Part shown: positions 32,481 to 40,204 of the stretch, one piece after another | Layout of the letters: each line of letters opens with the position of its first letter | How positions within the stretch are numbered: the first letter of the stretch is position 1 | NCBI RefSeq assembly: GCF_001043915.1 | Contig: NZ_LABX01000062.1 | Location: 1-40,204 of the forward strand | Reading direction: 5' to 3' | DNA from: Methylobacterium aquaticum | Lineage (GTDB): Bacteria; Pseudomonadota; Alphaproteobacteria; Rhizobiales; Beijerinckiaceae | Length of the DNA stretch: 40,204 bases | The notes under the pieces: generated by a model | The model's database searches: none | What the model saw: the letters and a program-made list of their open reading frames with translations, nothing else | Told to the model about the DNA's origin: nothing | Translations under genes and position numbers: made by a program

Positions 32481-33712
32481 GCCCAGTCGTACTCGCGGTG
32501 GTACTGGCTGATGCGCCGCAGCACGAGCAGGCCGCTGCCCGCCAGCGTCTCGCGGTAGAGCGGCCCGGCCTCCTCGGGCGGCAGGTCCATCTCGGCGACG
32601 CCGAACATCGCCCGCCGGTTCAGGTCGAGCAGGCGTTCGTAATCCGGCATGGTGAGGGGCCGGCGCCGGGCGATGGCGTCGAGGCCGGACTCCGCCAGGG
32701 CGGCGGCGGCCCCCGGCGGCACCAGCCCGGAATAGAATTCCGAGCAGCAGCCCGAGCCGTAGGAGAACAGCCCGAGCCGCGGCGGAGGGCCGCTCGGAGG
32801 CCGCGCCGCCAGGGCCTCGACGGCCCCGCACATCGCCAGCATGACCGAGCCCGAATAGATGTTGCCGACCTCGGCGCAGTAGGTGAGCGAGGGCCGCAGC
32901 CGGCGCTCGAAATCCGCCTCGATCGCGGCGGGCGGCAGGCGCTTCTGCTCGCGCATCATCGTGCGGTGCGCGCCCTTCGCCATGCCGCCGAACGGGGTGT
33001 GGAAGGCCAGCCCGTCGAAATGCGCGGCAAAATCGGCGCCGGTCGCCTGCTGGTAATCGGCGAAGGCGCCCCGGATGCAGTCGAGATAGCTCAGGAGCGA
33101 CAGGTCGGGATCGCCGGTCTCGATATCGGCCGCAGGGCGGCAGCTATCCATCACCTCGTAGCTGCACGAGCCGGTGAGCGGCTCCAGGTCGAGGAGGCGC
33201 GGCTCCGGCCCGACCAGGAGGGCCACCGCGGCGGCGCCCTGCGACGGCTCCGCATAGGTGTGCGGCAGCGGCCGGGCCAGATCGGTGGTGATGACGAGCG
33301 CCCGCTCGTCCGGCCGGGCCGCCGCGCGGATGCAGGCCGCCGCGATCTGGAGCGCCGCCGTGCCCCCGAAGCAGGCATGCTTCACCTCGAAGCTGCGGCA
33401 GGCGCGCCCGAGCCCGAGATGGCGCTGGACGTAGCTCGACATCGCCTTGCCGAAATCGATGCCGGATTCCGTCGCCACCACGAGGTGGCGGATGCGGCCC
33501 CGCTCGGCCGGCGACATCCGGTCGATCATCGGCTTGGCGGCGTTCACCGCGAAGGAGACCGGGTCCTCGACCGGCAGCGCCACCGACTTGCGCCGCATCA
33601 GCAGGTTCTGGAACCGGGCGCTGTCGAGGCCGCGAGCCGCCGCCAGCATGCCCACATCGAGCACCGCCCGCCCGGCATAGATCCCGACCGACTCAATCCC
33701 GACTCGCCGCAT
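32477..33712 (-). CDS. HMG-CoA-synthase-like beta-branching enzyme (HCS)
   Basis: This encodes 411 residues from the ATG at 33712, 3 bases after the KS stop. The catalytic triad is visible: Glu82 in VATESGID, Cys114 in EVKHACFGGTAAL and His238 in FHTPFGGMAKG. HCS enzymes condense acetyl (or a related acyl) carried by a donor ACP with the beta-keto group of a polyketide on an acceptor ACP, starting beta-branch formation. The donor ACP is probably the C-terminal domain of the PKS two genes upstream. The acceptor module lies outside the window; the ACP seen here at 36342-36480 lacks the Trp marker usual in branching acceptor ACPs. The PKS-type rather than mevalonate-type assignment rests on context. 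Confidence 0.92.
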   Translation of the reverse strand: MRRVGIESVGIYAGRAVLDVGMLAAARGLDSARFQNLLMRRKSVALPVEDPVSFAVNAAKPMIDRMSPAERGRIRHLVVATESGIDFGKAMSSYVQRHLGLGRACRSFEVKHACFGGTAALQIAAACIRAAARPDERALVITTDLARPLPHTYAEPSQGAAAVALLVGPEPRLLDLEPLTGSCSYEVMDSCRPAADIETGDPDLSLLSYLDCIRGAFADYQQATGADFAAHFDGLAFHTPFGGMAKGAHRTMMREQKRLPPAAIEADFERRLRPSLTYCAEVGNIYSGSVMLAMCGAVEALAARPPSGPPPRLGLFSYGSGCCSEFYSGLVPPGAAAALAESGLDAIARRRPLTMPDYERLLDLNRRAMFGVAEMDLPPEEAGPLYRETLAGSGLLVLRRISQYHREYDWA

Positions 33713-33715
33713 CGA

Positions 33716-35026
33716 TCAGGTCTCCGCTCTCAGGATCAGGGCACTGCCGTGGAGCCCGTCGAAGCCGAATGCGTTGCAGAGCGCCGCTTCGGCCGCAAGG
33801 GGGGCGGTGGCGCGGCCGGCCAGGCGGAGCCCGTCAAAGTGCGGGAGCCCGTCAAAGTGCGGGAGCGCGCTTTCACGGTGCCGCAGCACGGTGTCACGGC
33901 CTCCGGGGCCCGCATCCCCGTCCTCCGCGTCCAGGGCCGGGTTGGCGTGCAGGAAGCCGCCGCGGAGCTGAAGCACCGTGGCGACCGTTCCGACGAGCCC
34001 CGCCGCCATCAGGGTGTGGCCGGTGATCGCCTTGGTGGCATTGACGACCGGCGCTCCGGGGCCGCCGCCGAAGACGGTGCGGATCGCCTCGGCCTCCGCG
34101 CGGTCGCCGGCCGGGGTCCCGGTCGCGTGGGCGTTGACGTAGCCGATCGCATCCGGGGCGAGGCCGGCGGCGGCGAGCACCATCCGCATCGCCCGGGCCT
34201 CCGTGGCAGCGTCCGGCTCCGGTCCGGCGCGGCCGGACAGGACGACGCGCACCGCGCCGAGCCGGGCGAGGGGCCCGGCCCCCCGGGCCCGGGCATGGGC
34301 CGCCGTCTCGATGACGAGAGCGGCCGCGGCCTCGCCCGGGACCAGTCCGACCCCGCCGGGGGCGAAGGGCTGGTAACGCGGCGCCTCCGGGCCGGCCCCT
34401 GGCGCAAGGACGGTGGGATCGAGGACGCTCGGATCGAGCGCGCCGAGATTGGCGAAGGCGTGCCATTCGAGCGGCGAGAGTCCGATGCACGGCGCGACCA
34501 CGAGGGCGGCGCACGCCTCGCCGGCCCGCAGCAGCAGGGACGCCTGCGCCAGGGCCGCGAGGCCGGAGGCGAAATGCGCGCCGGCCACCAGCCCCGGCCC
34601 GGCAAGGCCGAGCGCCGCGGCGACGACCCCGAGGGGGTGGCTGTCCCAGACCTGGGTCGCGTGGCGCGGCGGCGCGAAGCTCAGCCGGTGCTGCTGGGCG
34701 AGCAGCGTCTCGCCCGTCTCGGCCAGGGCCAGGTTATGGCCGGCGAGCACCAGGGCGACGTCGGACGGGTCCGTCAGTCCGGCCTGGCGCCACGCCTCCG
34801 CCGCCGCCGTCACGGCCGAGCGCGCGGCGCGGGTCGCCCCCCGGGGGACGGGACAGGGCGGCGCGAAGGCCGCCTCCGGCAGCAGCGCCGCCCGGCGCAG
34901 GGGCCCCGGCCCGGCAACCGGCGCGATGGCGCTGCGGCCGGATCGCAGGACCGCCTCGAAGGCGGGAATCCCCGTGGTGCCGGCCGCCGCGATGCCGAGC
35001 CCGGTGATCCAGAGCGGCGCGGTCAC
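33716..35026 (-). CDS. Free decarboxylative-type KS lacking the active-site Cys
   Basis: This encodes 436 residues from the GTG at 35026, overlapping the PKS stop (GTGA). The thiolase fold and both His motifs are present (NAHATGTPAGD and KAITGHTLMAAG). The nucleophile position reads AGAHFASGLAAL, so the Cys is replaced by Phe152 (codon 34571-34573). In beta-branching cassettes a Cys-less KS, usually with Ser, decarboxylates malonyl on the donor ACP to give acetyl. The two His needed for decarboxylation are kept, so this role is plausible, but Phe is an unusual replacement. An 18-base tandem duplication near the C-terminus adds PHFDGL. Its position right after the donor-ACP domain and before the HCS is the standard cassette order. 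Confidence 0.88.
   Translation of the reverse strand: MTAPLWITGLGIAAAGTTGIPAFEAVLRSGRSAIAPVAGPGPLRRAALLPEAAFAPPCPVPRGATRAARSAVTAAAEAWRQAGLTDPSDVALVLAGHNLALAETGETLLAQQHRLSFAPPRHATQVWDSHPLGVVAAALGLAGPGLVAGAHFASGLAALAQASLLLRAGEACAALVVAPCIGLSPLEWHAFANLGALDPSVLDPTVLAPGAGPEAPRYQPFAPGGVGLVPGEAAAALVIETAAHARARGAGPLARLGAVRVVLSGRAGPEPDAATEARAMRMVLAAAGLAPDAIGYVNAHATGTPAGDRAEAEAIRTVFGGGPGAPVVNATKAITGHTLMAAGLVGTVATVLQLRGGFLHANPALDAEDGDAGPGGRDTVLRHRESALPHFDGLPHFDGLRLAGRATAPLAAEAALCNAFGFDGLHGSALILRAET
33827..33862. repeat. 18-bp exact tandem duplication in the free KS gene
   Basis: The unit GAGCCCGTCAAAGTGCGG is repeated twice without a mismatch. It is in frame and adds a second PHFDGL to the protein about 40 residues from the C-terminus. 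The perfect identity suggests a recent slippage event. Confidence 0.9.
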
Positions 35027-38000
35027 GGCGCGCCGCCGGGTGACGGGAGGGTGCTGAATTCCGCCAGCAGGGCCGCCAGGGCGGCGATGTCCGACACCCG
35101 GGCGAGCCGGAAGCGGGGCACGTCCGCGTTCAACTCGTCCATCGCCAGGGTGGCGATCTCGACCCGGTCGATCGAATTGGCGCCAAGCTCGCTGAGGCAG
35201 GCGGACAGGGTGACGTCCTCTCCCGGGATTCCCAGCACGGCGACGGTGTGGCGGCGCACCACCGCGAGAGCGGCCTCGACCCGTGGATCGATCGCCGCCG
35301 CCGCGCCGGCGACCGGCTCCGGAGCCTCCATCGGCTCCGCCTCGGCCCGTCCCGCGAGCGCAGCAACGAGACGCCGCAGGATCGCCGGCTCGCCGAGGCC
35401 GAAATGGTCGGCCGGCACCCGCACGACCTGCGGCGGCGTCTCCAGCCACCGCGACCAGCCGTGATCGGGCGCCCCGTCGACCTGGAACGCCGCCACGGTG
35501 GCCGGGTCGAGGGACGCGGCGAGGCGCCCGGTCCGCGGCGCGAGGGTCGCCCGCAGCAGGGTGACGGGGAGCGGCCGCCCGGCGGGATCGGGCCCGTGCC
35601 CGGCCAGCAGGTGCCGCAGGCGCCGGATGGCCGCGAGGTTCTGCTCCAGGATCCGCTCGGTCGCCGGTGCCGGCGGGGCGTGGTCGCAGTTCGCCGCGAT
35701 CGCGGCGGCGAGCCAGCCGAGGAGCGCCGCCTCCGTCAGGCCGGCGGGCGTCTCCGGCAGCGGTCCCCGGGGCGCCCAGCCCTGTGCCAGGAGGCTGGCC
35801 ACCGCCATCGGCAGGCTGGTGTCCTCACCGACCTCCAGCACCGCCGCGAGGGCGTCCGAACCGGGCGCGTAGCTGTCGAGAAGCACGACCCGCTCGACCG
35901 CCACGCCGTGCCGGGCCAGCTGCGCCGCCGCCTCGAAGGCCAGGATGCCGCCATAGGAATAGCCGCCGAGGATCACCGGCCGGTCCGGGCACGCCTGCCG
36001 CACCGCCTCCGCCATGCTCCGCGCGATGTCCGGCAACCCGTGCCCGGCGGCCAGCATCGCGCCCGGCTCCATCAGCCAGGTCGGGCGCTGCCCGTCGCAG
36101 AGGGCGGCGAGATCGTGCACCCAGCCGGTCTCGCCGATGAAGCTCGGCGCCCAGAAGGCCGGGGCACCGGCTCCGCCTCCCGGCAGCCGGCTCACGGTCA
36201 TGCCGGCGGGGGCCGGATCGGCCGCGACGGGAGGAAGCGCGGACGTCCCGATCCCGGCGAGGCCGGCGACGAGATCGCCGACCGTCGCCGCCTCGACCAG
36301 CAGGGTGCGCGGAATCGGTCCGATCTGCGTCTCCAGGCGGGCCTGCACGTCGACCATGCCGATCGAATCGAGGCCGAGTTCGGCCAGGAGCGCGTCCTCC
36401 CGCACCTCCGACCGGTCGAGCTGGAGCATCTCGGCCAGGATCTCCCGCACCTGGGCGGCCAGGATCTCCCGCTCCGGCTCGGGCGGAGTCCTGTCGGCCG
36501 CGCCTGCCGCCGCGGCGAGAACGGGCGCCCGGAGCCCGGCTTCGGGGCTTCCTGCTTCGGGAGCCTGGGCGGATCCGGCCGGGATCGCGGCCTGCGGGTC
36601 CGCGAGGCGCAGCACCGACACGGACGGCCAGTCCGTCGCCAGGATGCCGAGGAACGCCGCCAATCCCTCCGCGGTGCCGATGCCGTCCGCCAGGACGCCG
36701 CGCAGGCGCCGCCGGTAATGATCGTCGGCGACGCGGCCGGTCTCGCTCCAGAAGCCCCAATTGATCACGCGGACCGGCAGCGCGCCGTCCCGTCCGAACC
36801 AGGCGCCGGCCGCGTCCTGGACCATCGAGGCGGCGACGTAGTTGCCCTGGCCGGCATTGCCCGTCGCCGAATTGGTGCTGGAGAACAGGGCGAGGAAATC
36901 CAGGTCCGGTCCCGCGAAGGTCCGGGCCAGGACAGCGGTGCCGTCCGCCTTCGGGGCAAGCGCCTGCCGCAGCTGCTCCGGGCTCATCGCCGACAGGGTG
37001 GCGTCGGCCAGGACGAAGCCCGCATGGACCACGCCGTGGATCACCCCGAACCGCGCCAGGGCGCGGTCGCGCAAGGCCGCCAGCGCCGCCGGGTCGGCGC
37101 AATCGGCGCTCTCGTACCGGGCCTCGCCGCCGAGGACGACGAGGTCGGCGCAGAGGCGGGCGTGATCCGGCCCGGCCGGGCTGCGCCCGACCAGGACCAG
37201 CCGCGCGGCGAAGCGGGCGGCGAGGAGCCGCGCCAGGGCGGCGCCGAGGCCGCCGGCGCCGCCGATCAGGATATAGACGCCCCGCTGCCGCAGCGGGGGC
37301 GTGCCGGCTGGCAGAGGCGCGCGCACCCAGCTCCGCCGCAGCCGGACGCCGCCGCGCCAGGCGACATCCGTCGCGACGGCGCCGTGGTCCGGCCTCTGCG
37401 GCGGCTCGGCCAGGATCGCGCCCGGCATCGCCGCCGAGGGGGCGGCGGATTCGGCCGGATCGAGGTCGAGCGCGGCGATGCGCAGCGCCAGCGTCTCGCG
37501 CATCGCCACCTTGGCGAGGCCGAGCAGCGCCGCGCCGCGCCAGTTCCGGGCCGGGCCGGCATCGCTCGCCCCACGGGTGACGACGGTGACGCGCAGCGGC
37601 CGGTCGCGGCCGATCAAGGCCTGCCACAGCCGCAGGGCCGCGACCGCCTCCTCGGTATCGCTGTCGCTGCCCCCGAGGAGCACGACGTGGCCGTGATCCG
37701 GCAACCCGGCCATGGCCGACCGCCACGCCTCTCCGGCGAGAGGAACGACGCGGCCGGGCCCGGCCGCCAGGGCGGCGGCCAGGGCCTCGCTGCCCGGGGC
37801 CGCGACGACGAGATCCGGGGCCGGCGATGGGCCCGTCGGCGCCAGCGGCGCCGGCTGCCAGTGCGGACGGAAGGTCGCCAACCCCGAATGCGGCGCCGCA
37901 TTCGGCTCCGACCCCGGCCCGGATGCCGGCGGCGCGGGGTGCCGGGCCGCGAACCCGTCGAGGACGAGGAGCGGACGCCCGGCCGCGTCGGCCAGGATCA

Positions 38001-40204
38001 GGTCGAACGCCTCGCCCCGCCGCCACAGGGCCGCATAGCGGGCGAGAGCGGCATCGCCGAACCGGGCCGCCCGCTCGAGCCGGCTGGGCAGCGGCAGGTC
38101 GGCGAGGTCTGGCTCCGCCTCGCCGAACCCCGCGATGCTGTGAAGCGCCGCATCGATCACGAACGGCGCCGGGTCCGGCTGGCCGGGGGGTGTCAGCTCC
38201 ACCAGCATCCTCTCGCCGGCCTCGTCGCGCCACAGGCGCTCGACGCAGCGGAAGGCCGGGCCATAGGCGACGCCGAGGCTGGCGAGCCGGGCGTAGAGCC
38301 GGGCCGCCGGCCAGTCCCGCGGGCAGGACGCCCGGAAAGCCGCCAGGTCGAGGTCGCCCGGCGCCGCCCGGTCCGGCAGGACCGGCGCGGTCACGTGCGG
38401 CCTGTCCCCGAGGAGCAGCGCGTCGGTCCCGGGATCGAAGCGGAGCGCGACGCCGTCGGTCCCGGCGGGAATCGGCCGGCTCCAGCGCACCGGCCCGAGA
38501 TGCTGCGCCCCTTGCGCGGCAAACAGCATCGCGAGGCTCGCGGCGGCCGGCAGGAGCGGACGGCCGTGGACCCGGTGCTGCGCCAGCAGCGCGTCCTCGG
38601 CCGCCAGATGCCAGGTGCGGGCGGGACGCGGCGGGGTGGTCGCGGCAGGGTGGGGCTGATCGACCCGGGCGGGAGACGCCTCGGCCGCGGCGGAGCCCGG
38701 ACCGGCCTCCTCGACCCAGCAGCGCTGGCGCTGGAACGGATAGCCCGGCAGGGAGAGGAGCCGTCCGGCGGCCCGGGGATGCAGGCCATGGAACGGCCCC
38801 CCGGCGCAATAGGCCTGGCCGACCTGCCGCAGGGCGGTCTCCCGCGCCGCGGGCGCGCAGGCCCGCCACGCGGCCAGGGCCTCGGGCAGGCTCGGCACCG
38901 CCCCGTCGCGGGACGGAGGATCATCATGCGGCGCCCGGCCGGCCGCCACGGCGCGCAGGCCGTCGCGCAACGCCGCGCGATCGCCGGCCATGACGGCGGC
39001 GCGGCAGCGGAAGTGGCTGCGCCCGCTGGCAAGGGTGTGCGCCAGCCCGGCGAGCGACAGATCGGCCCCGCCCGGACCGTCGAGCCGGTCGAGGAGGTCG
39101 GCGGCGCGGCGGCGTAGGGCCTCCGGGGTCCGTGCCGAGAGGAGGACGAGATGCGGTCCCGGCGCCGGAGCGTCGGGGCCGGGCGGCGGCGGCTCGGCCA
39201 CCACCACATGCGCGTTGGTGCCCGAGAAGCCGAAGGCGCTCACGGCGGCGCGGCGCGGCCCGCCGGTCACCGGCTCCGGCCAGGGTGCGGCGGCCCGCGG
39301 CACGTGGAACGGCGAGGCCGCGAGGTCGATCTGCGGGTTGGGATGGGTCAGATGCAGGCTCGGCACCAGGTGGCGGTGGCGCAGCATCAGCAGCGTCTTG
39401 AGGAGCCCGGCGATGCCGGCGGCCGGCACCGCGTGGCCGATATTGCTCTTGACGCTGCTGAGCGCGCAGGGCCCGGCGTCCGGAGCCCGCGCGCGGAACG
39501 CATCGATCAGGGCCTGCACCTCGATCGGGTCGCCCAGCGGGGTGCCGGTGCCGTGGGCCTCGATGTGGCCGATCCCGCGCGGATCGATGCCGAAGCGCTC
39601 CCAGACCGCGAGGATCAGATCGCGCTGCGCCGCGAGGTTCGGCGCGGTGAGGCCGTTCGAGCGCCCATCCTGGTTGATGCCGCTGCCCTCGATCACGCCG
39701 TGGATGCGGTCGCCGTCGGCCAGGGCGCGGCGGAGAGGCTTGAGCACCACCGCCCCCACGCCCTCGGCGGGCACGAAGCCATCCGCCGCGGCATCGAAGC
39801 TCCGGCACCGCCCGGTCCGTGAGAGCATCCGCGCATGGCTGGTCAGGAGGTGCATCTGCGGCGTGGTCATCAGCGCCACCCCGCCCGCCACGGCCAGGTC
39901 GCACTCGCCGGCCCTGAGGGCCTGGCAGGCGAGGTGCACGGCGACCAGGGAGGAGGAGCAGGCGGTGTCGACCGCCACCGCCGGGCCGCGCAGGTTCAAG
40001 TGGTAGGCGATGCGCGCGGCCAGGATCGAAGCGACGTTGCCCATGCCGAACTGCGCCGACATCCGGGCCGCGCCGCGATGGGCGTAATCGCCCTGGCCGC
40101 AGCCGACGAAGACCGCGCAGGGGGCCCCGTCGAGGAGGTGGTCGGGCAGGGCGGCGTCCTCGAGCGCCAGGGCGGCGGTTTCGAGGAAGAGCCGCTGCTG
40201 CGGA
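35023..40204 (-). CDS. Trans-AT PKS, terminal module KS-DH-KR-ACP-TE-ACP (5' end outside window)
   Basis: The frame is open to the window edge, so the N-terminus is missing. Residues are counted from the Met at 40062. The partial KS has Cys35 (DTACSSS), His170 (EAHGTGT) and His210 (SNIGHA). A ~150-residue linker without AT follows. The DH has HxxxGxxxxP from His496 and Asp637/His641. The KR has GGAGGLG (934-940), Lys1038, Ser1062 and Tyr1075; VLADAT resembles the LDD loop of B-type KRs. The ACP has Ser1233 (LGLDSIG). The thioesterase triad is Ser1369 (GYSYGG), Asp1396 and His1553. A second ACP has Ser1630 (ELGANSIDRVEIATL), the signature of stand-alone donor ACPs of beta-branching. It extends, reduces and releases the chain. 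An ACP after a TE is unusual. The first in-window residues, PQQRLFLETA, are the usual KS motif. Confidence 0.93.
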   Translation of the reverse strand, partial: PQQRLFLETAALALEDAALPDHLLDGAPCAVFVGCGQGDYAHRGAARMSAQFGMGNVASILAARIAYHLNLRGPAVAVDTACSSSLVAVHLACQALRAGECDLAVAGGVALMTTPQMHLLTSHARMLSRTGRCRSFDAAADGFVPAEGVGAVVLKPLRRALADGDRIHGVIEGSGINQDGRSNGLTAPNLAAQRDLILAVWERFGIDPRGIGHIEAHGTGTPLGDPIEVQALIDAFRARAPDAGPCALSSVKSNIGHAVPAAGIAGLLKTLLMLRHRHLVPSLHLTHPNPQIDLAASPFHVPRAAAPWPEPVTGGPRRAAVSAFGFSGTNAHVVVAEPPPPGPDAPAPGPHLVLLSARTPEALRRRAADLLDRLDGPGGADLSLAGLAHTLASGRSHFRCRAAVMAGDRAALRDGLRAVAAGRAPHDDPPSRDGAVPSLPEALAAWRACAPAARETALRQVGQAYCAGGPFHGLHPRAAGRLLSLPGYPFQRQRCWVEEAGPGSAAAEASPARVDQPHPAATTPPRPARTWHLAAEDALLAQHRVHGRPLLPAAASLAMLFAAQGAQHLGPVRWSRPIPAGTDGVALRFDPGTDALLLGDRPHVTAPVLPDRAAPGDLDLAAFRASCPRDWPAARLYARLASLGVAYGPAFRCVERLWRDEAGERMLVELTPPGQPDPAPFVIDAALHSIAGFGEAEPDLADLPLPSRLERAARFGDAALARYAALWRRGEAFDLILADAAGRPLLVLDGFAARHPAPPASGPGSEPNAAPHSGLATFRPHWQPAPLAPTGPSPAPDLVVAAPGSEALAAALAAGPGRVVPLAGEAWRSAMAGLPDHGHVVLLGGSDSDTEEAVAALRLWQALIGRDRPLRVTVVTRGASDAGPARNWRGAALLGLAKVAMRETLALRIAALDLDPAESAAPSAAMPGAILAEPPQRPDHGAVATDVAWRGGVRLRRSWVRAPLPAGTPPLRQRGVYILIGGAGGLGAALARLLAARFAARLVLVGRSPAGPDHARLCADLVVLGGEARYESADCADPAALAALRDRALARFGVIHGVVHAGFVLADATLSAMSPEQLRQALAPKADGTAVLARTFAGPDLDFLALFSSTNSATGNAGQGNYVAASMVQDAAGAWFGRDGALPVRVINWGFWSETGRVADDHYRRRLRGVLADGIGTAEGLAAFLGILATDWPSVSVLRLADPQAAIPAGSAQAPEAGSPEAGLRAPVLAAAAGAADRTPPEPEREILAAQVREILAEMLQLDRSEVREDALLAELGLDSIGMVDVQARLETQIGPIPRTLLVEAATVGDLVAGLAGIGTSALPPVAADPAPAGMTVSRLPGGGAGAPAFWAPSFIGETGWVHDLAALCDGQRPTWLMEPGAMLAAGHGLPDIARSMAEAVRQACPDRPVILGGYSYGGILAFEAAAQLARHGVAVERVVLLDSYAPGSDALAAVLEVGEDTSLPMAVASLLAQGWAPRGPLPETPAGLTEAALLGWLAAAIAANCDHAPPAPATERILEQNLAAIRRLRHLLAGHGPDPAGRPLPVTLLRATLAPRTGRLAASLDPATVAAFQVDGAPDHGWSRWLETPPQVVRVPADHFGLGEPAILRRLVAALAGRAEAEPMEAPEPVAGAAAAIDPRVEAALAVVRRHTVAVLGIPGEDVTLSACLSELGANSIDRVEIATLAMDELNADVPRFRLARVSDIAALAALLAEFSTLPSPGGAP
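35047..35290 (-). other. Donor-ACP-like domain fused behind the thioesterase
   Basis: Residues ~1591-1672 of the PKS form a carrier protein with Ser1630 as phosphopantetheine site. ELGANSIDRVEIATLAMDEL matches the GANS(V/I)DRxEI signature of free donor ACPs used by HMG-synthase cassettes, not the LGLDSI form of the ordinary ACP in the same protein. The KS, HCS, ECH1 and ECH2 genes follow directly. It probably carries malonyl, then acetyl, for the branch. Confidence 0.7.

Noticed and set aside
35248..39117. Plus-strand open frame of 1289 codons opposite the PKS
   Set aside because: Antisense shadow of a clear KS-DH-KR-ACP-TE-ACP protein; no motif in its own translation.
27863..40204. Identification as the toblerol cluster
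   Set aside because: The host type fits, but the gene set cannot be matched from memory and the remaining PKS genes lie outside the window.
39600..40204. Beginning of the PKS gene at the Met of 40062
   Set aside because: The frame is open to the window edge and reads PQQRLFLETA, an internal KS motif, before that Met.

Overview
The window is very GC-rich, with G or C at nearly every third codon position, and its gene families point to an alphaproteobacterium of the Methylobacterium/Methylorubrum type. That genus is an inference from composition and gene style, not from a marker gene. The first ~130 bases are long G and C runs and look like a degraded contig end. Most genes lie on the minus strand. 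I see no tRNA, rRNA or CRISPR array.

Region 1 (1-4454). Three small coupled minus-strand genes come first: a truncated lipoprotein, a small exported protein and a frameshifted remnant. A plus-strand pair follows: an M48-type membrane zinc peptidase and a small membrane protein.

Region 2 (about 4496-6199). This is an IS200/IS605-type element. Its TnpB has an intact RuvC triad and zinc ribbon. Its tnpA carries a 13-base tandem duplication that shifts the frame and a stop codon just after the catalytic tyrosine.

Region 3 (6277-27530, all minus). Two MoxR-ATPase systems lie back to back. The upstream one is 26421-27530 MoxR, DUF5682, two tandem WGR-DUF4132 giants, a vWA protein with a perfect MIDAS, and a double-SWIM protein. 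These are the same families as the E. coli yehI/yehL/yehM/yehP/yehQ neighbourhood. After 338 non-coding bases a second set follows: MoxR, a 169-aa protein, a degenerate-vWA plus beta-propeller protein, and a membrane-anchored helical-repeat plus beta-propeller protein. This second set resembles the MoxR-vWA-beta-propeller (bpX) ternary systems predicted to act in biological conflict.

Region 4 (27863-40204, all minus, continuing past the window). This is a trans-AT polyketide synthase operon with overlapping or nearly abutting genes. The visible PKS end reads KS-DH-KR-ACP-TE-ACP, with the last ACP resembling the stand-alone donor ACP of beta-branching cassettes. Downstream come a decarboxylative-type KS whose nucleophile position is Phe, an HMG-CoA-synthase-like enzyme, ECH1, ECH2, a free AT, a PfaD-type enoyl reductase, and a third crotonase with the Glu/Asp pair of dienoyl-CoA isomerases. 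Together they should load malonyl units in trans, add a beta-carbon branch, reduce or shift double bonds, and release the product.

The main novelty candidates are the juxtaposed MoxR systems, the TE-ACP fusion with the Cys-less KS, and the dienoyl-isomerase-like crotonase in a polyketide operon.
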